Shown: piece after piece, positions 28,491 through 41,346 of the stretch
Layout of the letters: every line of letters begins with the position of its first letter
Position numbering within the stretch: the stretch's first letter is position 1
NCBI GenBank assembly: GCA_002104895.1
Contig: MCFG01000073.1
Span: 155,001-203,767 of the forward strand
Direction of reading: 5' to 3'
DNA: 48,767 nucleotides
Source: Anaeromyces robustus
Lineage: Eukaryota; Neocallimastigomycota; Neocallimastigomycetes; Neocallimastigales; Neocallimastigaceae
Program-made: the position numbers and the translations under genes
Notes under the pieces: model-generated
What the model saw: only the letters and a program-made list of their open reading frames with translations
The model's database searches: none
What the model was told of the DNA's origin: nothing

Positions 28491-30657
28491 ATATAATGAA
28501 TAAATGAAACAATATTCATTGTCAATATTATTATAGAGTTGAAAATTTAGTGGAGTTTTAATTTTTATTAAATAAAGTAATCACTTTAAAAAAAACAAAA
28601 TAAAATAAAATAAAATTATATATTTAATTATGGTTTATTAAAAATTTGCATACAAGAAATGAACTAAAACTCCTATTCCTATATCCTTATTTTTTAAATA
28701 TTAAAATAAATAAATGTATAAAAATATTTAAATAATAAGTAAATAATTACATATTTATAAAAAAAAACTAATTATATAATAAATAAATAAATAAATAAAT
28801 AAATCAAAAATACTAACATAAAAACAATAATAAAAGAATATTAATCCTTTCAAAAAAAAAAATTTTTTTTTATTTCTTATTCTTATTAATATATTCTATT
28901 AATCCTTAAAAAAAAAAAAAAAAGAAAAGAAAAAGGTTAAATTGGCCGTTATTATAATTAAAATAAAATAAATATTTAATAAATATTCTATATTTTAAAA
29001 TTTTAAAAATGTAAATAATATATAATAAATAATGTTATTATATAAGGGATTTATTGAATTTTATTTTTTTTTTTTGTATAAGTTGATGAATATGATTAAT
29101 TAATAACTTTTTATATTATTATTTTTTCTCTTTCTTTTATATTATAAAAGATATAATTTAAAAAAAAAAAAAAAATAATCATTATTATAAATTTATCAAT
29201 ATAATTTATCATACCATATGAAATTTAAAATAATAATAATATTAATAATAATAATAGTAATATTTTATCATATAATTGAATTTTATCAATTTTGAAAATA
29301 AATAATATAAAGATAATATTAATAATAAATTTTAAAAAAAAAAAATAAAAAATAAATGTATCAATTAAATAAATAATTAATAAAAATTATAAAAATATAT
29401 GTTATATAGTATATTTATCTTTTTTTTTTTTTTTAGTTTAAAAAAATTTTTTTCATTACTGTCAATTGATTTTATTAATATAAAATATTTGAATAGATAT
29501 TATTCTTTATTAAATAGATATTATTCTTTATTAATTTTAAATAGATAATTATTAATTTTTTATTTATTAATCATATTAAAATCATATTCTCTCTTTTATA
29601 TATATATATATATATTTTTAATCATATACCTATATTTCTTAAAAAAAAAAATAAAAAATAAAATTATATATTCTTAATTTTTTCTTTTTTTTTTTAATGT
29701 ACTTTCTATAAATATATAATTATAAAGATAGCTATTAATTTATTGATTTATTTATTATTCAATAGACCTTTATTATTATTATTTATTCAATAATAAGGTG
29801 TATTGAATAATAATGAAAAAAAAAAAAAAATTTTTTTTTTCTTTAAAATATATAAAATAAAACAAAAAATATTTTAATATATATATCAATTATTTAAAAT
29901 TTCTTATTAATAATTCTAATTTTATTAGTAGATATAATTAACTTTATTGAAGAAAAAAATATATATATTTTTATTAAAATGTAATATGATTAATAGATAA
30001 AAAAAAATTTATAAATATATTGTATATATACTATAATATTCGATCAATCTCTTTAATCTTTTTCTTTTAAATAATCTCTATTTATTTAAAGAAGAATGGG
30101 ATGAAATTTATAAAGAGAAAAAAATATAAATATATATTCGTTACTAATTCTATTATACTAAAATTACAATCATTCATAAATAATTAAATAAATAAATAAA
30201 TGAATAAACAAAAAATAAAAAATAAAAAATAAGGTATATATAAGTAATCCTAATAAAAACCATTTTCATCGATTTATAAATTTATATTAATAAATTATAT
30301 ATTTTCAAAATTTAGTTTTTTCTTATTTTTTTTTTTTTTTTTTTTTTTTATTTATCTTATTTTATTTTATTATTTATCTTATTTTATTTTACTTTATTAT
30401 ATTATATCTTATTTTATATTTATTATATTGCATTTTATTTTATTTTATTTCATTGTATTTTATTTTATTTTATTTTATTTTCTTCTTCTTCTTCTTCTTG
30501 ATTTGCTTATTTTCCCTGATATATTATTTTTTTAAATTTTTATTATTTTTTAAATTTTTTTTTTTTTTTTTTTTACTTTTAGATAATTATTTCTAAATAA
30601 TGAACATTTTATACATTTAATACATTTATTTATTTATTTAATATATTTATTTATTTA

Positions 30658-31565
30658 TTAATTCGTCGGTGATAAACTATTAAAATGAATATTAGTTTGT
30701 AAAGGTGAACCTGCTTTAAATTGTTGATTGGTGGTTTGAATTTTAAAATTATTTTTTAAATGACTCATATTTCCATAATTGATTCTATTCATACTATTAT
30801 TATTTCTATTCATACTATTAATATTTCTATTCATACTATTCATATTTCTATTCATACTATTAAAATTTCTATTCATACTATTAAAATTTCTATTCATACT
30901 ATTATTAGTATTAGTATTGTCATTAAAATTAGTATTGGTAGTATAGGCAGGTCCCATATCTTTAAGACTATTATTAATAGCTTTTTGAATCATTTCTCTT
31001 TCAATTTGATCAATATGATCCATATGTCCATTATCACTAACTTCAGAATCATTAAATATACTTCTTGATAAAGAATTGGAATTATTATATTCAGAAAAAT
31101 GAGACGGTCGACTAACTAACATATTTGCCTCCGACCCAACATCTGAATTTACTTCCTTACTAAAAAAACCCAACTTATATAAAGGGTTATTATTATTAAC
31201 ATTATCAATTTGTTTTATTAAAATTTCATCATCCTTTCTATTATGATACCAATTATAGCATCGTAAAAAGGTATATAATCCAATAAGCGTTAAAAGTATA
31301 AGTGATAATGAAACAATATATTGCATTAATGAATTACCATCTGAATCATTATCATTTAAAGCTTCTTCTTCCTTTTTTCTTATTTCAGCTTCAATTTTTT
31401 TAAAATTTTCTTCTTTTTGTATAATTTCTGGAGTACATTCAATCATAGATTTTATACATGTTTGTTTAAAGGAAGAACAAAAATTCTTCCTATCAAATGT
31501 ACATGTTTTTATTGAATCAGGAAGTTGAGGAATAGATCCATACAAACCACTATCAGATAATTCAC

Positions 31566-31596
<31 letters not shown>

Positions 31597-34079
31597 ATTT
31601 CATTATATTTCATTATATTTCATTATATTTCATTATATTTCATTATATTTTATTTTGAATAAATAAATATAAAAAAAAAATAAATAAAAAATAAAAAAAA
31701 TTAATATTATATGATGATATATAATGGTTAGATTATATAAAAATAATAAATTTATTTATATTTATTATAAAAATTATTATTATTATTATTATTGTTATTG
31801 TTATTAATATTGATATTTACAGTTGTTTTAAAGAAGGTAATTCAGAAATAAAATCAGGAATACCATCAAATTCATTATCTTTTAAATTTCTAAAATTAAT
31901 AATTATCATGTTTATATATATATATTATAATATATATTAATATATGAAAAAAAAAATAAATATAGATAAAAACATATTATGTTAAAAATTAATAAATAAA
32001 TAAATAAATATATATATTTATATATTAATAATAATAAAGAGATTTACAATATTTTAAGGTTTTTTAATTCTTTTAAAGATACTGGTATTGTACCATGTAA
32101 TCTATTATTTTCAACGTTTCTATTGAAATGAATATAAATATTATGTTAATATTAATAAAATAAATAAATATATATATATATATATAATAATAATTATATA
32201 TTTATGGTTTATATTTACAATTCTTCTAGATTTTCTAAATTTCCTATTTTTCTTGGTAAATAACCATTGATTATATTTTTACTTAAATCTCTATTATAAT
32301 ATTAAATAGAAATATAATAAATAGAATATTTTAATAAAAAAATTTTTTATTTTTAAACTCTAGTATTTATTTTTATTTTTATAATAATTCCTTTAATTAT
32401 TTTTTATTAATATAAAGTAATATTTACAATTTTTTTAATTGAGGTAAATTTGTTATTGAAGAAGGTATATTTCCAATTAATGCATTATTTGAAAGAACAC
32501 TAATTCAAATAAGATTTTTATTAATGTTGTTGTTGTTGTTTTAAAGTTAAAAAATATATAATAATAAATATTATTAAATATTAATATTCAATAAATATCT
32601 TATTTTTCTTTTTTTTATTATCTATTCATTTAATTTATTTATTTATTTTATTTTATTTTATTTTTTTTTCTTTTGACTTAATTTTATTATTTAATTTATT
32701 TATAATTATAACTTACAGAGTTACTAAATTTGGAAAACTATCAAAAATATCTGGAATAGGACTATCAATCATATTGTTACTAATTTCTCTGTTTATATTA
32801 TTCATATATTGTTATTGATTAAATTAAAAAGAATTATATTTAAATAAAATTAGATAATTGTTCTTATTTATATAATGTTGTCATATACTTAAAAATCTTT
32901 TAAACATATGAATAAGTTATATTATAAATATATAAATATATGTTGAAAAATTACATATATGTTAGTTTAGTTAATGATTTTAATTCTTCTGGTATTTTAT
33001 TACAGAAATTATTCCCACTTAAAACTCTAATAACATGTATAAGTACATATTAAAAAAATAATTTTATTAATAAAAAAATTTTTTTTATTATTAACTATAT
33101 CATATTTATATATATATATATATATAAATAAAAAAAAAGTATTTACAATGATTCTAAATTCTTAAATGTTCCTATAACTGGAGGTATTCTACTACCTGCG
33201 TTGGTTTCAAATATTTCCCTTTTATTATTATTATTATTATTGTTATTACAATTATTAAACAATATAAAAAAAGTAATTAATGATTTAATTTAAATATTTA
33301 TAAATTATATCAATTATATCGAGAATTATGTTTAATACGTACAATACACTTAATTTCGGTAATGAAGCCAGATATTCCGGTACTTCTATTGTTTTGACTT
33401 TAGTTAATCCACTGTATTATATATTTATATTTATATAAAATTTATTATTTTAATATTATTATTATTTTGATAATATATTATATTATTTTATTTTATTTTA
33501 AATTATAATTAATTATTAATATTTTTTTTTAAAAAAAAACAAGATTAAATGTTGATATTACATTCTTTCTATGTCTTTTAATTCTACAATTTTTTCAGGT
33601 ATTGGTTTTGTAATATTCATCTTCTCCCCGTTAAATTCACTATATACATAAATATATATTAAATTAAAAAATTTATATAAAATTTTAAAAAAAAAAAAAG
33701 GTCAATAACAAAATTATTATATTATAAATTCTAAATTATAAAATTAAAATATACAAATATGAAATATAAATTATAAAAATATATATTATAAATTATAATA
33801 ATTTGAAAAAAAAAAAAAAAATTATATATATTTTATTTACATGTTATTAATGACTCTTTCATTTCCTAATCCTTTACAACCAATTAACATAGTATCTGAT
33901 TGACAACAATTCATATTTTCAGAGGGATAAGGAGTTAAATCTATTACTCCTTGCGATATTTCTGTCAATATTTCTTTTAATATATCACATTGATTGATTG
34001 CAATTACAGTTTTTACGGTAAAAATACCAATCAAGAAAAATATAGTTAAATGAAAATTGTTCATTATATTATAAATCAT
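30658..34079 (-). CDS. Leucine-rich-repeat single-pass membrane protein
   Basis: Eleven exons give 597 residues: 34079-33841, 33639-33562, 33411-33343, 33218-33147, 33026-32955, 32788-32717, 32499-32428, 32290-32219, 32119-32048, 31889-31821 and 31564-30658. All introns are phase 2. A hydrophobic N-terminus (about 6-27) is a signal peptide, followed by a Cys-containing cap (C31, C58, C59, C68). Exons 3-10 each encode one leucine-rich repeat of 23-24 residues (L-x-L-x-x-N-x-L-x-G-x-I-P type), resembling plant-type extracellular LRRs. A Cys-rich C-cap (C317, C325, C332, C339), a charged juxtamembrane stretch and one transmembrane helix (about 377-398) come next. The cytosolic part (about 200 residues) has no kinase and carries six SMNRNxN heptads (518-556). 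It could be a surface recognition or adhesion receptor; ligand and partner are unknown. Met6 is an alternative start. Confidence 0.88.
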
Positions 34080-34224
34080 TATTAATATATCAAGCTATTT
34101 TTACTTAAATTTTTGAAACTTTTTTTTTTTTTTTTTTTTTTTTACAGTATCTAATATATTTTAATGTATATATATAGTATTTCGAAAATAAAAAGAATTA
34201 AATATCTTTTTAAATTTATTAATA

Positions 34225-34347
34225 TTATATATATTATTGTTATCTCTTTAATTGTTCTTTATTATTGATTTTTTTTGTTTTTAATAATTATATATTATTA
34301 TTATCCCTTTAATTGTTCTTTATTATTGATTTTTTTTTTTAATAATT
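34225..34347. repeat. 61-bp direct tandem duplication
   Basis: Two copies of a unit containing TTTAATTGTTCTTTATTATTG lie 61 bp apart (shared core at 34247 and 34308). They differ by a few substitutions such as TCTCTTTAA against TCCCTTTAA. It lies just upstream of the LRR gene and so may fall in its promoter region. Confidence 0.8.
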
Positions 34348-35350
34348 GTTTATATTAATAATCATGAAATAATAATTTTCTTTATATAATTAAAATGAGT
34401 AATATCAATGCAATCTTGAATCGTGGTATCTTTGACAATTTTGTCTATAAACCTTGAAAAATGATAAATTTTATGATTTCACCTTAATATCATATATATT
34501 ATTGGTTATTAATTTTATATATAAAACTGTATGTTTTTTTTTTTACCGGGTTATTATTATTACTCCAAATTTTTATTTTAATTTTTTTTTTTTTTTTTTT
34601 TTGAAATTTGTATTATAACATTATTTATATTATATTAATAAAACATGAATATATGTAATTATTTTGTTTACTATATAAGATATTTAATTAGAATTATTGA
34701 ATTATATTCTTTTTCCTCTATTCTCATTATTATAATTGTTATTTTTAAAATATTATAAAATAAAATATAAAAAAAAAAGTCTTTTTTTATTTTTTATTTT
34801 TTATTATTTATTAATAAAATAACAATTAAGTTTAAAGTTTTTTCCTTTTAACTTTAAAAATAAAAATGGAAAAAAAATGTACTATATATATAATAAGAAA
34901 ATAATTATTTATTATTATATAATGTCGTATTATAGATTAATTTTATTTCTTTCTTATTAACTTTTTTGTTTTTCTATTTTATTTCTTTCTGCTTTTTTTT
35001 TTTTAAACTTATTTATTTTTATTGTTAAAATTATTAATAATTTAAATATATTACATAAGTACTAAATTTAACAGAAAGAATTTATTTATTATTAATTATA
35101 TATTATTGTTGATATTTTAATAATAATAATTATTTAATAATATATAAATAATAATATAAATTAATTGATAATGGTTGAATAAAATAAAAAAAAAAAAAGT
35201 TAAAACTAATTACAAATTATATTTATAATATTAATAAAATTGTTAAAAGATATTAAAAATTTGATAAAAAACAAAATACAAAATATCTTTCTGATTAGTT
35301 TCTTAAAATATATATTATATATACATTAACCGTTCTTAACTTTTTTCTAT

Positions 35351-35381
<31 letters not shown>

Positions 35382-35988
35382 TAAAAATAATTAATAAATA
35401 AATAAAATTAAAAAAAAAAAAAAAAATAAAAAAATTAAAATAAAAATATAAAAGATTGTTGTTGTTGATTTTTTTTTTTTGTATTTTGTAATTTTTTTTT
35501 TTCTTTTATTATTTTTGTTATAATTAATTATATAATAATGATGTCATAACAAATAATTTAATTTAATATATAAAAAAGCTTAAGTGTTAATTTTTTTTAT
35601 TCTTTCGATATAAAATAATTAATTTATAGTGAATTCTAATAAATTAAAAAATTTACATTTTTATATTAAATATATATATATAAAAGTACTTCATAAAAAT
35701 ACAAAACCAAAATTATACAAAAAAAAAAGTAATTTATTAAGTGTTTTAAGTATTTGATTTTTTTTTTTTTGCTTATTAATTTATTAATAGAATTAGAAAG
35801 AAAAATAACGAAAAGAAAATATAAAAAGTTCCACTTAGGGCTACAGATACAAAGCAAAAAAAAAAAAAGAAATAAAATATTTTAATTTTCTTGATAATAA
35901 AATAAAAAAATAAAAAAAAAATTAATAATTAATATAGATAAATAATACTTTATATAGAATTTATACTTTATATAAAATTACCATTTTG

Positions 35989-35989
<1 letters not shown>

Positions 35990-36028
<39 letters not shown>
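35990..36028 (+). repeat. Long poly(A) tract
   Basis: About 39 consecutive A bases. It could be the tail of an otherwise unrecognisable retroelement insertion, but I found no flanking direct repeat and no element sequence, so it is listed only as a homopolymer. Confidence 0.8.
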
Positions 36029-36029
<1 letters not shown>

Positions 36030-38678
36030 ATTTAATAAATATACATATAAAAATGAATAATTAAATAAAAATAATAATTAAATAATTAAATATAAATATT
36101 AAAATATTTCATTATTTATTATTTCATTATTATTTATAATCTTTTATTCTTTTTTGAGAATATTGATTTTGTACTACCTTTTTCACTTTCTTTTTTAAAA
36201 AATTTTAAAATTTGATATTTTAATTTAATAAATATTAAATTTCTATGGTGAGATACATAATAATGTGTATTACAATATATGTATTCATATATTATTTAAT
36301 TATTTAGACATTTACCAATAAAAAGAAAGAATGGTGTATACAATGATGTACTATTGTAACAAGTAAAAATTAATACCATATATTAGAATGTAAAGTGACT
36401 ACATATTAATAATTAATTGAATATGTTTTGAATTACAAAAAATTTTCATATAATTTAAATATAAGGAAAAAAAATTTTTAGTGTAATATATTATAATATA
36501 TAATATTTATATAATACAATATATTATTTCTATTTCTATTACAATTTCAAATTTTATTTTAATTAAAATTTATTAATTATTAATTATAATATATATAATA
36601 TATAATATTTTTTTAAAAAAATAAAATTAAAAAGTATTTAATATTGGCCTTATTGATATATTTTTAATGTTGGTATTCAATAATAAATATATAAATAATA
36701 TATAAATAATATACTTATAATATATACATAAATTATTTTTTAATTACTTTATTGGATTATATAATATATTAAAAATTGTGTAACTTTAATATATATATGT
36801 TTGCTTTTTTTATATATATAAATATATAAATATATTTTTTTACCTAATTTTTAATTTAATAGTAAAAATGAACAGATTTTTATTTTTAAATAATTAATAA
36901 ATAAATATAATTTAATTAAATAATAAATTAATTATAAAAATTAAATGAATGAATAAATAATTGTTCAATAAATAATTATTTAATGTAAAATATTTAATAA
37001 TTATAAATTATTTTTTAAGGTGTAAATTGTGTTATTAATTAATGTTTTAGGTGAAAAATGTTTTAGGTGAGAAAATGTCCACAATTAAAAATGTCCAAAT
37101 ATAGCTAAAATAAAGTATATATATATATTTTCTGTTATATATTTTCTGTTATATATTTTTATTTATACAATATGACTATGTCAAAAATAAATATCCATCA
37201 TTTTTAATTATAAAATAAAGTTAGTATAAATAATTTTATTCATAGTTCCTAGTTTGTATGTATGTTTGTTTATTTGTTTTTTTCCTTTTTTTTTTCCTTT
37301 TTCCTTTTTTTTCTAAAAAAAAAAGTTAATTAATTACACAATATAATTAACTAAATAATCATACATTTTATATGGTTATTAAAAATACAATTAAAAGTAA
37401 CAATAAATAAATAGATACAGAAATAAATACTACATAAAATATATATCATTTATACTACAGTTAATGTAGGCAATATTAATTTTGAATTATTATTTTAATT
37501 ATATATATTTATTTATAATAAAATATTTTGTTTTATTAAGTTTTATTATTTAATTTTTATTTAATTTTCTTTATTATTATTTTTTTAATAATATATATAT
37601 ATTATTTGATTTTTATTTGATTTTTATTTCTTTTTGTTGTGTTTATTTTATTTTATTTTATTTTATTTTATTTTTTTATTTTATTATTGTTTTTGTTTTT
37701 GTTTTTGTTTCTGTTATATATATATATATGTTTTATATAAAAATAGGATATGCAATTAAAAAGAAATAATAAAAATCAATTAAAAAGATTTTATATATTA
37801 TTATTATTATTATTATTATTATTTCTTTTAATAATCATTAAAAAAGGTGCTTTTTTTTTTTTTTTTTATAAAATTTTTATATATATCATATATATTAAAA
37901 ACAAAAAATAATATTAATATTATTCAGATAATAAAAAATAAATAAGATTTTTTTTTTCTTACTTTATTATTATTAAACTTATTCTATGTATAATAATATT
38001 AACCATTCTATATAATCATTTGTATATTATATATTAAAATTTATACTACTATATATATATATATATGTATTAAATTGGAATAATTTATATAAATATAAAG
38101 ATAATAATTATATTCTTTATTCACATTTTTATTATTTTTATTCGCTTTTTTTTTTTTTTTTTTTTTTTTTAATAATAAAAATAAAATATTACTATGAATA
38201 AGAATAAATATATTTATATATATAGTATATAAATTTTTCTATTTTTATATAGAAAAATTAAATAAATATAATTATTTCATTTTTCATTTTTTTATATATT
38301 TTTACATATATGTATATATAAATGTATATATAATTTTCTATATATATATATATATATAATTTCATTATTTACATATAATAATAATGAATCTATATTGGTT
38401 TAGTTTAATTTTTTTTTTTTTTTCGTGAATTTGTATATATATATATATATATATAATATTTATATCTATATTTCTTTGGGAAAGTAAATTATTTTTTGAA
38501 ATAAAAATAATTAAAAAAAAAAAATAATGATAAGGTATAAAAAAAAAATGTATGTTTTTTATCAGAATATATTATAAAACGGATAGTTGATAGTTTAATA
38601 ATATTAATTATTAATTATTTATAGTAGTATTGTATATATTGTATAAATATATATATATATGTTTTTATATGTTTTACA

Positions 38679-38709
<31 letters not shown>

Positions 38710-38723
38710 GTAATTATCAAAAT

Positions 38724-39107
38724 TTAACGAAGAGATGGTTCTTTAACATAAATACTTTGAGTTTTTCTCTCATTTTGAGAATTTGGTATCATTAAATTAT
38801 TCATACTCATTTCCATTTTTGGATAAGCTAAAGCTTGTTGTTGAATTGCTTCATTGGAACCAATACTTTCATTAATCATAAATAAATCTTTATTCATTTT
38901 TGGTTTATTAAGTTCATTATTACTACTAGTTGAAACAGGTGAAAAGTTAGATTTGGATGGTGATGCATTTACCATTGTTGCTGCACCAGTTGATTGAGTA
39001 GTAATACTTTTTGTAGGTGAATCTAATGTAATATCATCACTACTAATTCTTTCAATACCATCATTAACATTATTACCCCTATTTTATTAATTTATAAATA
39101 AATATAA

Positions 39108-39153
<46 letters not shown>

Positions 39154-39416
39154 TAATTTAATGATTATTAGATAAAGGTAAAAATTTAAAAAAAAATAAA
39201 AATAAAAAAAAATAAAAATAAAAATTAAAATAAAAAAATAAAAAATAAGAAATAAAAATTAAAATAAAAAAAAAATTATAATAAAAAAAAATAAAATAAA
39301 ATTAATATATAAACTTACAGAGCAATTTCGTTTAATAAATTAGTAACTTCATTTGATAAAGCATGATTCTATTATAAATATATTAATAAAAATAAATTAA
39401 TTAAAATAAATTAATG

Positions 39417-39463
<47 letters not shown>

Positions 39464-40065
39464 TATTTTGTTCCAAAATATATAATATAAAAAAAAAAAA
39501 CTTACACTAGAAAATGCTTCCATATTAAAGTTTTCTAATCTATGATCATTATTAACATTACAATCCATAGCATTTTTTAATTCTTCAACATTAACATATT
39601 CTGGTATCTTTGGTTCTAATTTCTATTATTTTATTTTATTTTATTTTATTTATTTATTTTTTTTATTTAATAATTAATTATTAATTATTATTAGTATATT
39701 TTAATATTATAAAAAATAATAATAAATAAATATATATATATATATAATGAATACTTACTGGTATATTTATACTAACTAATTTTTCATGTTTAAAATCAGT
39801 TAATGAAATAGAATTTGTTTTCTTTAAGTTTTCATTACTTGTAAATACTCTAATTAAATCTTTATAAGAAAGATGATTGATATCTTTTTTCAAATCTGGA
39901 TATTGTTTATATAATTCTTCATCGAAATTGGTAAATTCATTAATCTTTTCATGAGTTACAAATTCTGTAACTGGTGTAACATCTTCTTTTATTCCTAAAT
40001 CCCTATTATATGGTTAATTTAAAGATAAATTATATATATTTAATTATTTAATTAATTAATTAATT

Positions 40066-40142
<77 letters not shown>

Positions 40143-40314
40143 TTAATTCATTTATTTATCAATTATTTATTTTTATTTTTACTTGAAAGTTTTATCTTTA
40201 TAAGAATATATATTTTTAATATCATAATCTAATTCAACCCAATGATTATTTTTCTTTCTTTCTTCTTTTAACTAATTAAAAATAAAAATTATTATGATTA
40301 TTTAAAAATTAAAG

Positions 40315-40345
<31 letters not shown>

Positions 40346-40902
40346 TCAATTATTAAATTATATAAAATATAATATATTCTATTTTTATTTTCATCATTAT
40401 ATTTTTTTATTATTAGTTAACATACTTCATTAATATAATTCTTAAAGGAATCATTCTTCAATAAAATAGCAATATTTTCAATATAACTTAATAAAAGAGT
40501 ATGATAAACTATTTGTTCTTCAATACTTGCATCTTTTTTAAATTCCTAAAATTTATTTTTTAATTAATTTAATTGTTTATTATTATTTATTATTATTTAT
40601 TATTATTATTTATTATTATTATGATTATTATGATTGTTGTTATCATTGTTGTTTATTAAATAAAATTACCTTAATTCTATCGATCAATGGTACAGTAATT
40701 AATGTTTCTTCAACAAGAAATCGATTAAGACCAATGTTTATTACATTATAAAGAAGAATATAATCAACGACTTGTAAAGATTTTTTATTAAGATAATCAT
40801 ATATAACTAAATGGTATTCCTTATTCATCTATAAATTATATATATATAATATATATATATAATAAAAATATTAATTTGAATTTAATTAATAATTATATGT
40901 TG

Positions 40903-40938
<36 letters not shown>

Positions 40939-41287
40939 ATGTATTATTATAAAATATTATTTAATATTATTTATATATTGATTTAATTGTATATTTACTT
41001 TGGTTTGACTTTGAATATTACTTTCACTTGAATTTTTGTTTTATTTATAAGATATTTATATATAGATTATATATTTATATATTAATTTTAAGATTGTTAA
41101 AAACAATGAATATATTTATTATTATTATTATTTATTATTATTATTAATTTATATTTTTATAGATGTATATTTAATTAAACATTACGACATATATGGTAGA
41201 ATACAAGCCATAAAGTTAAAGTATTCAACTTTTTGTTCTATATATATAAATATAAATATAGGATAAATCACATATTATATAAATATA

Positions 41288-41346
<59 letters not shown>

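Larger units (their letters stand above)
23858..30657. other. 6.8-kb AT-rich intergenic region, no gene seen
   Basis: The first few hundred bases are the likely promoter of the minus-strand dockerin gene. The rest consists of A and T runs, A(n)T(n) palindromes (24644-24667, 25051-25070, 26971-26989, 28852-28871, 29816-29840), (TTTA)n arrays near 27238-27293 and 27757-27868, and several short tandem duplications. The long open frames at 28067-28439 are read-throughs of an (AAAT)n array and encode only Tyr/Ile/Leu/Phe, so I do not call them genes. Confidence 0.65.
34080..38723. other. 4.6-kb AT-rich intergenic region, no gene seen
   Basis: The region contains an imperfect 61-bp tandem duplication (about 34225-34347), homopolymers including A39-type tract at about 35990-36028, and TA dinucleotide arrays. 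Slightly richer stretches at 36150-36420 and 37010-37120 have no open frame of ordinary composition. The 63-codon minus frame at 35666-35857 is rich in Lys, Ile, Phe and Tyr without a recognisable domain and is not called. Confidence 0.6.

Noticed and set aside
35666-35857. Possible small minus-strand gene
   Set aside because: Sixty-three codons rich in Lys, Phe and Tyr with no domain, no supported splice partners and background composition.
35990-36028. Poly(A) tract as another retroelement tail
   Set aside because: No flanking direct repeat and no element-like sequence next to it.
41180-41190. TAA after exon 6 as the true end of EFR3
   Set aside because: The TAA overlaps a good donor (GTAATG). 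Splicing to the 28-nt exon and on to 40828 keeps phase through eight more exons with protein-like composition, though cDNA proof is lacking.
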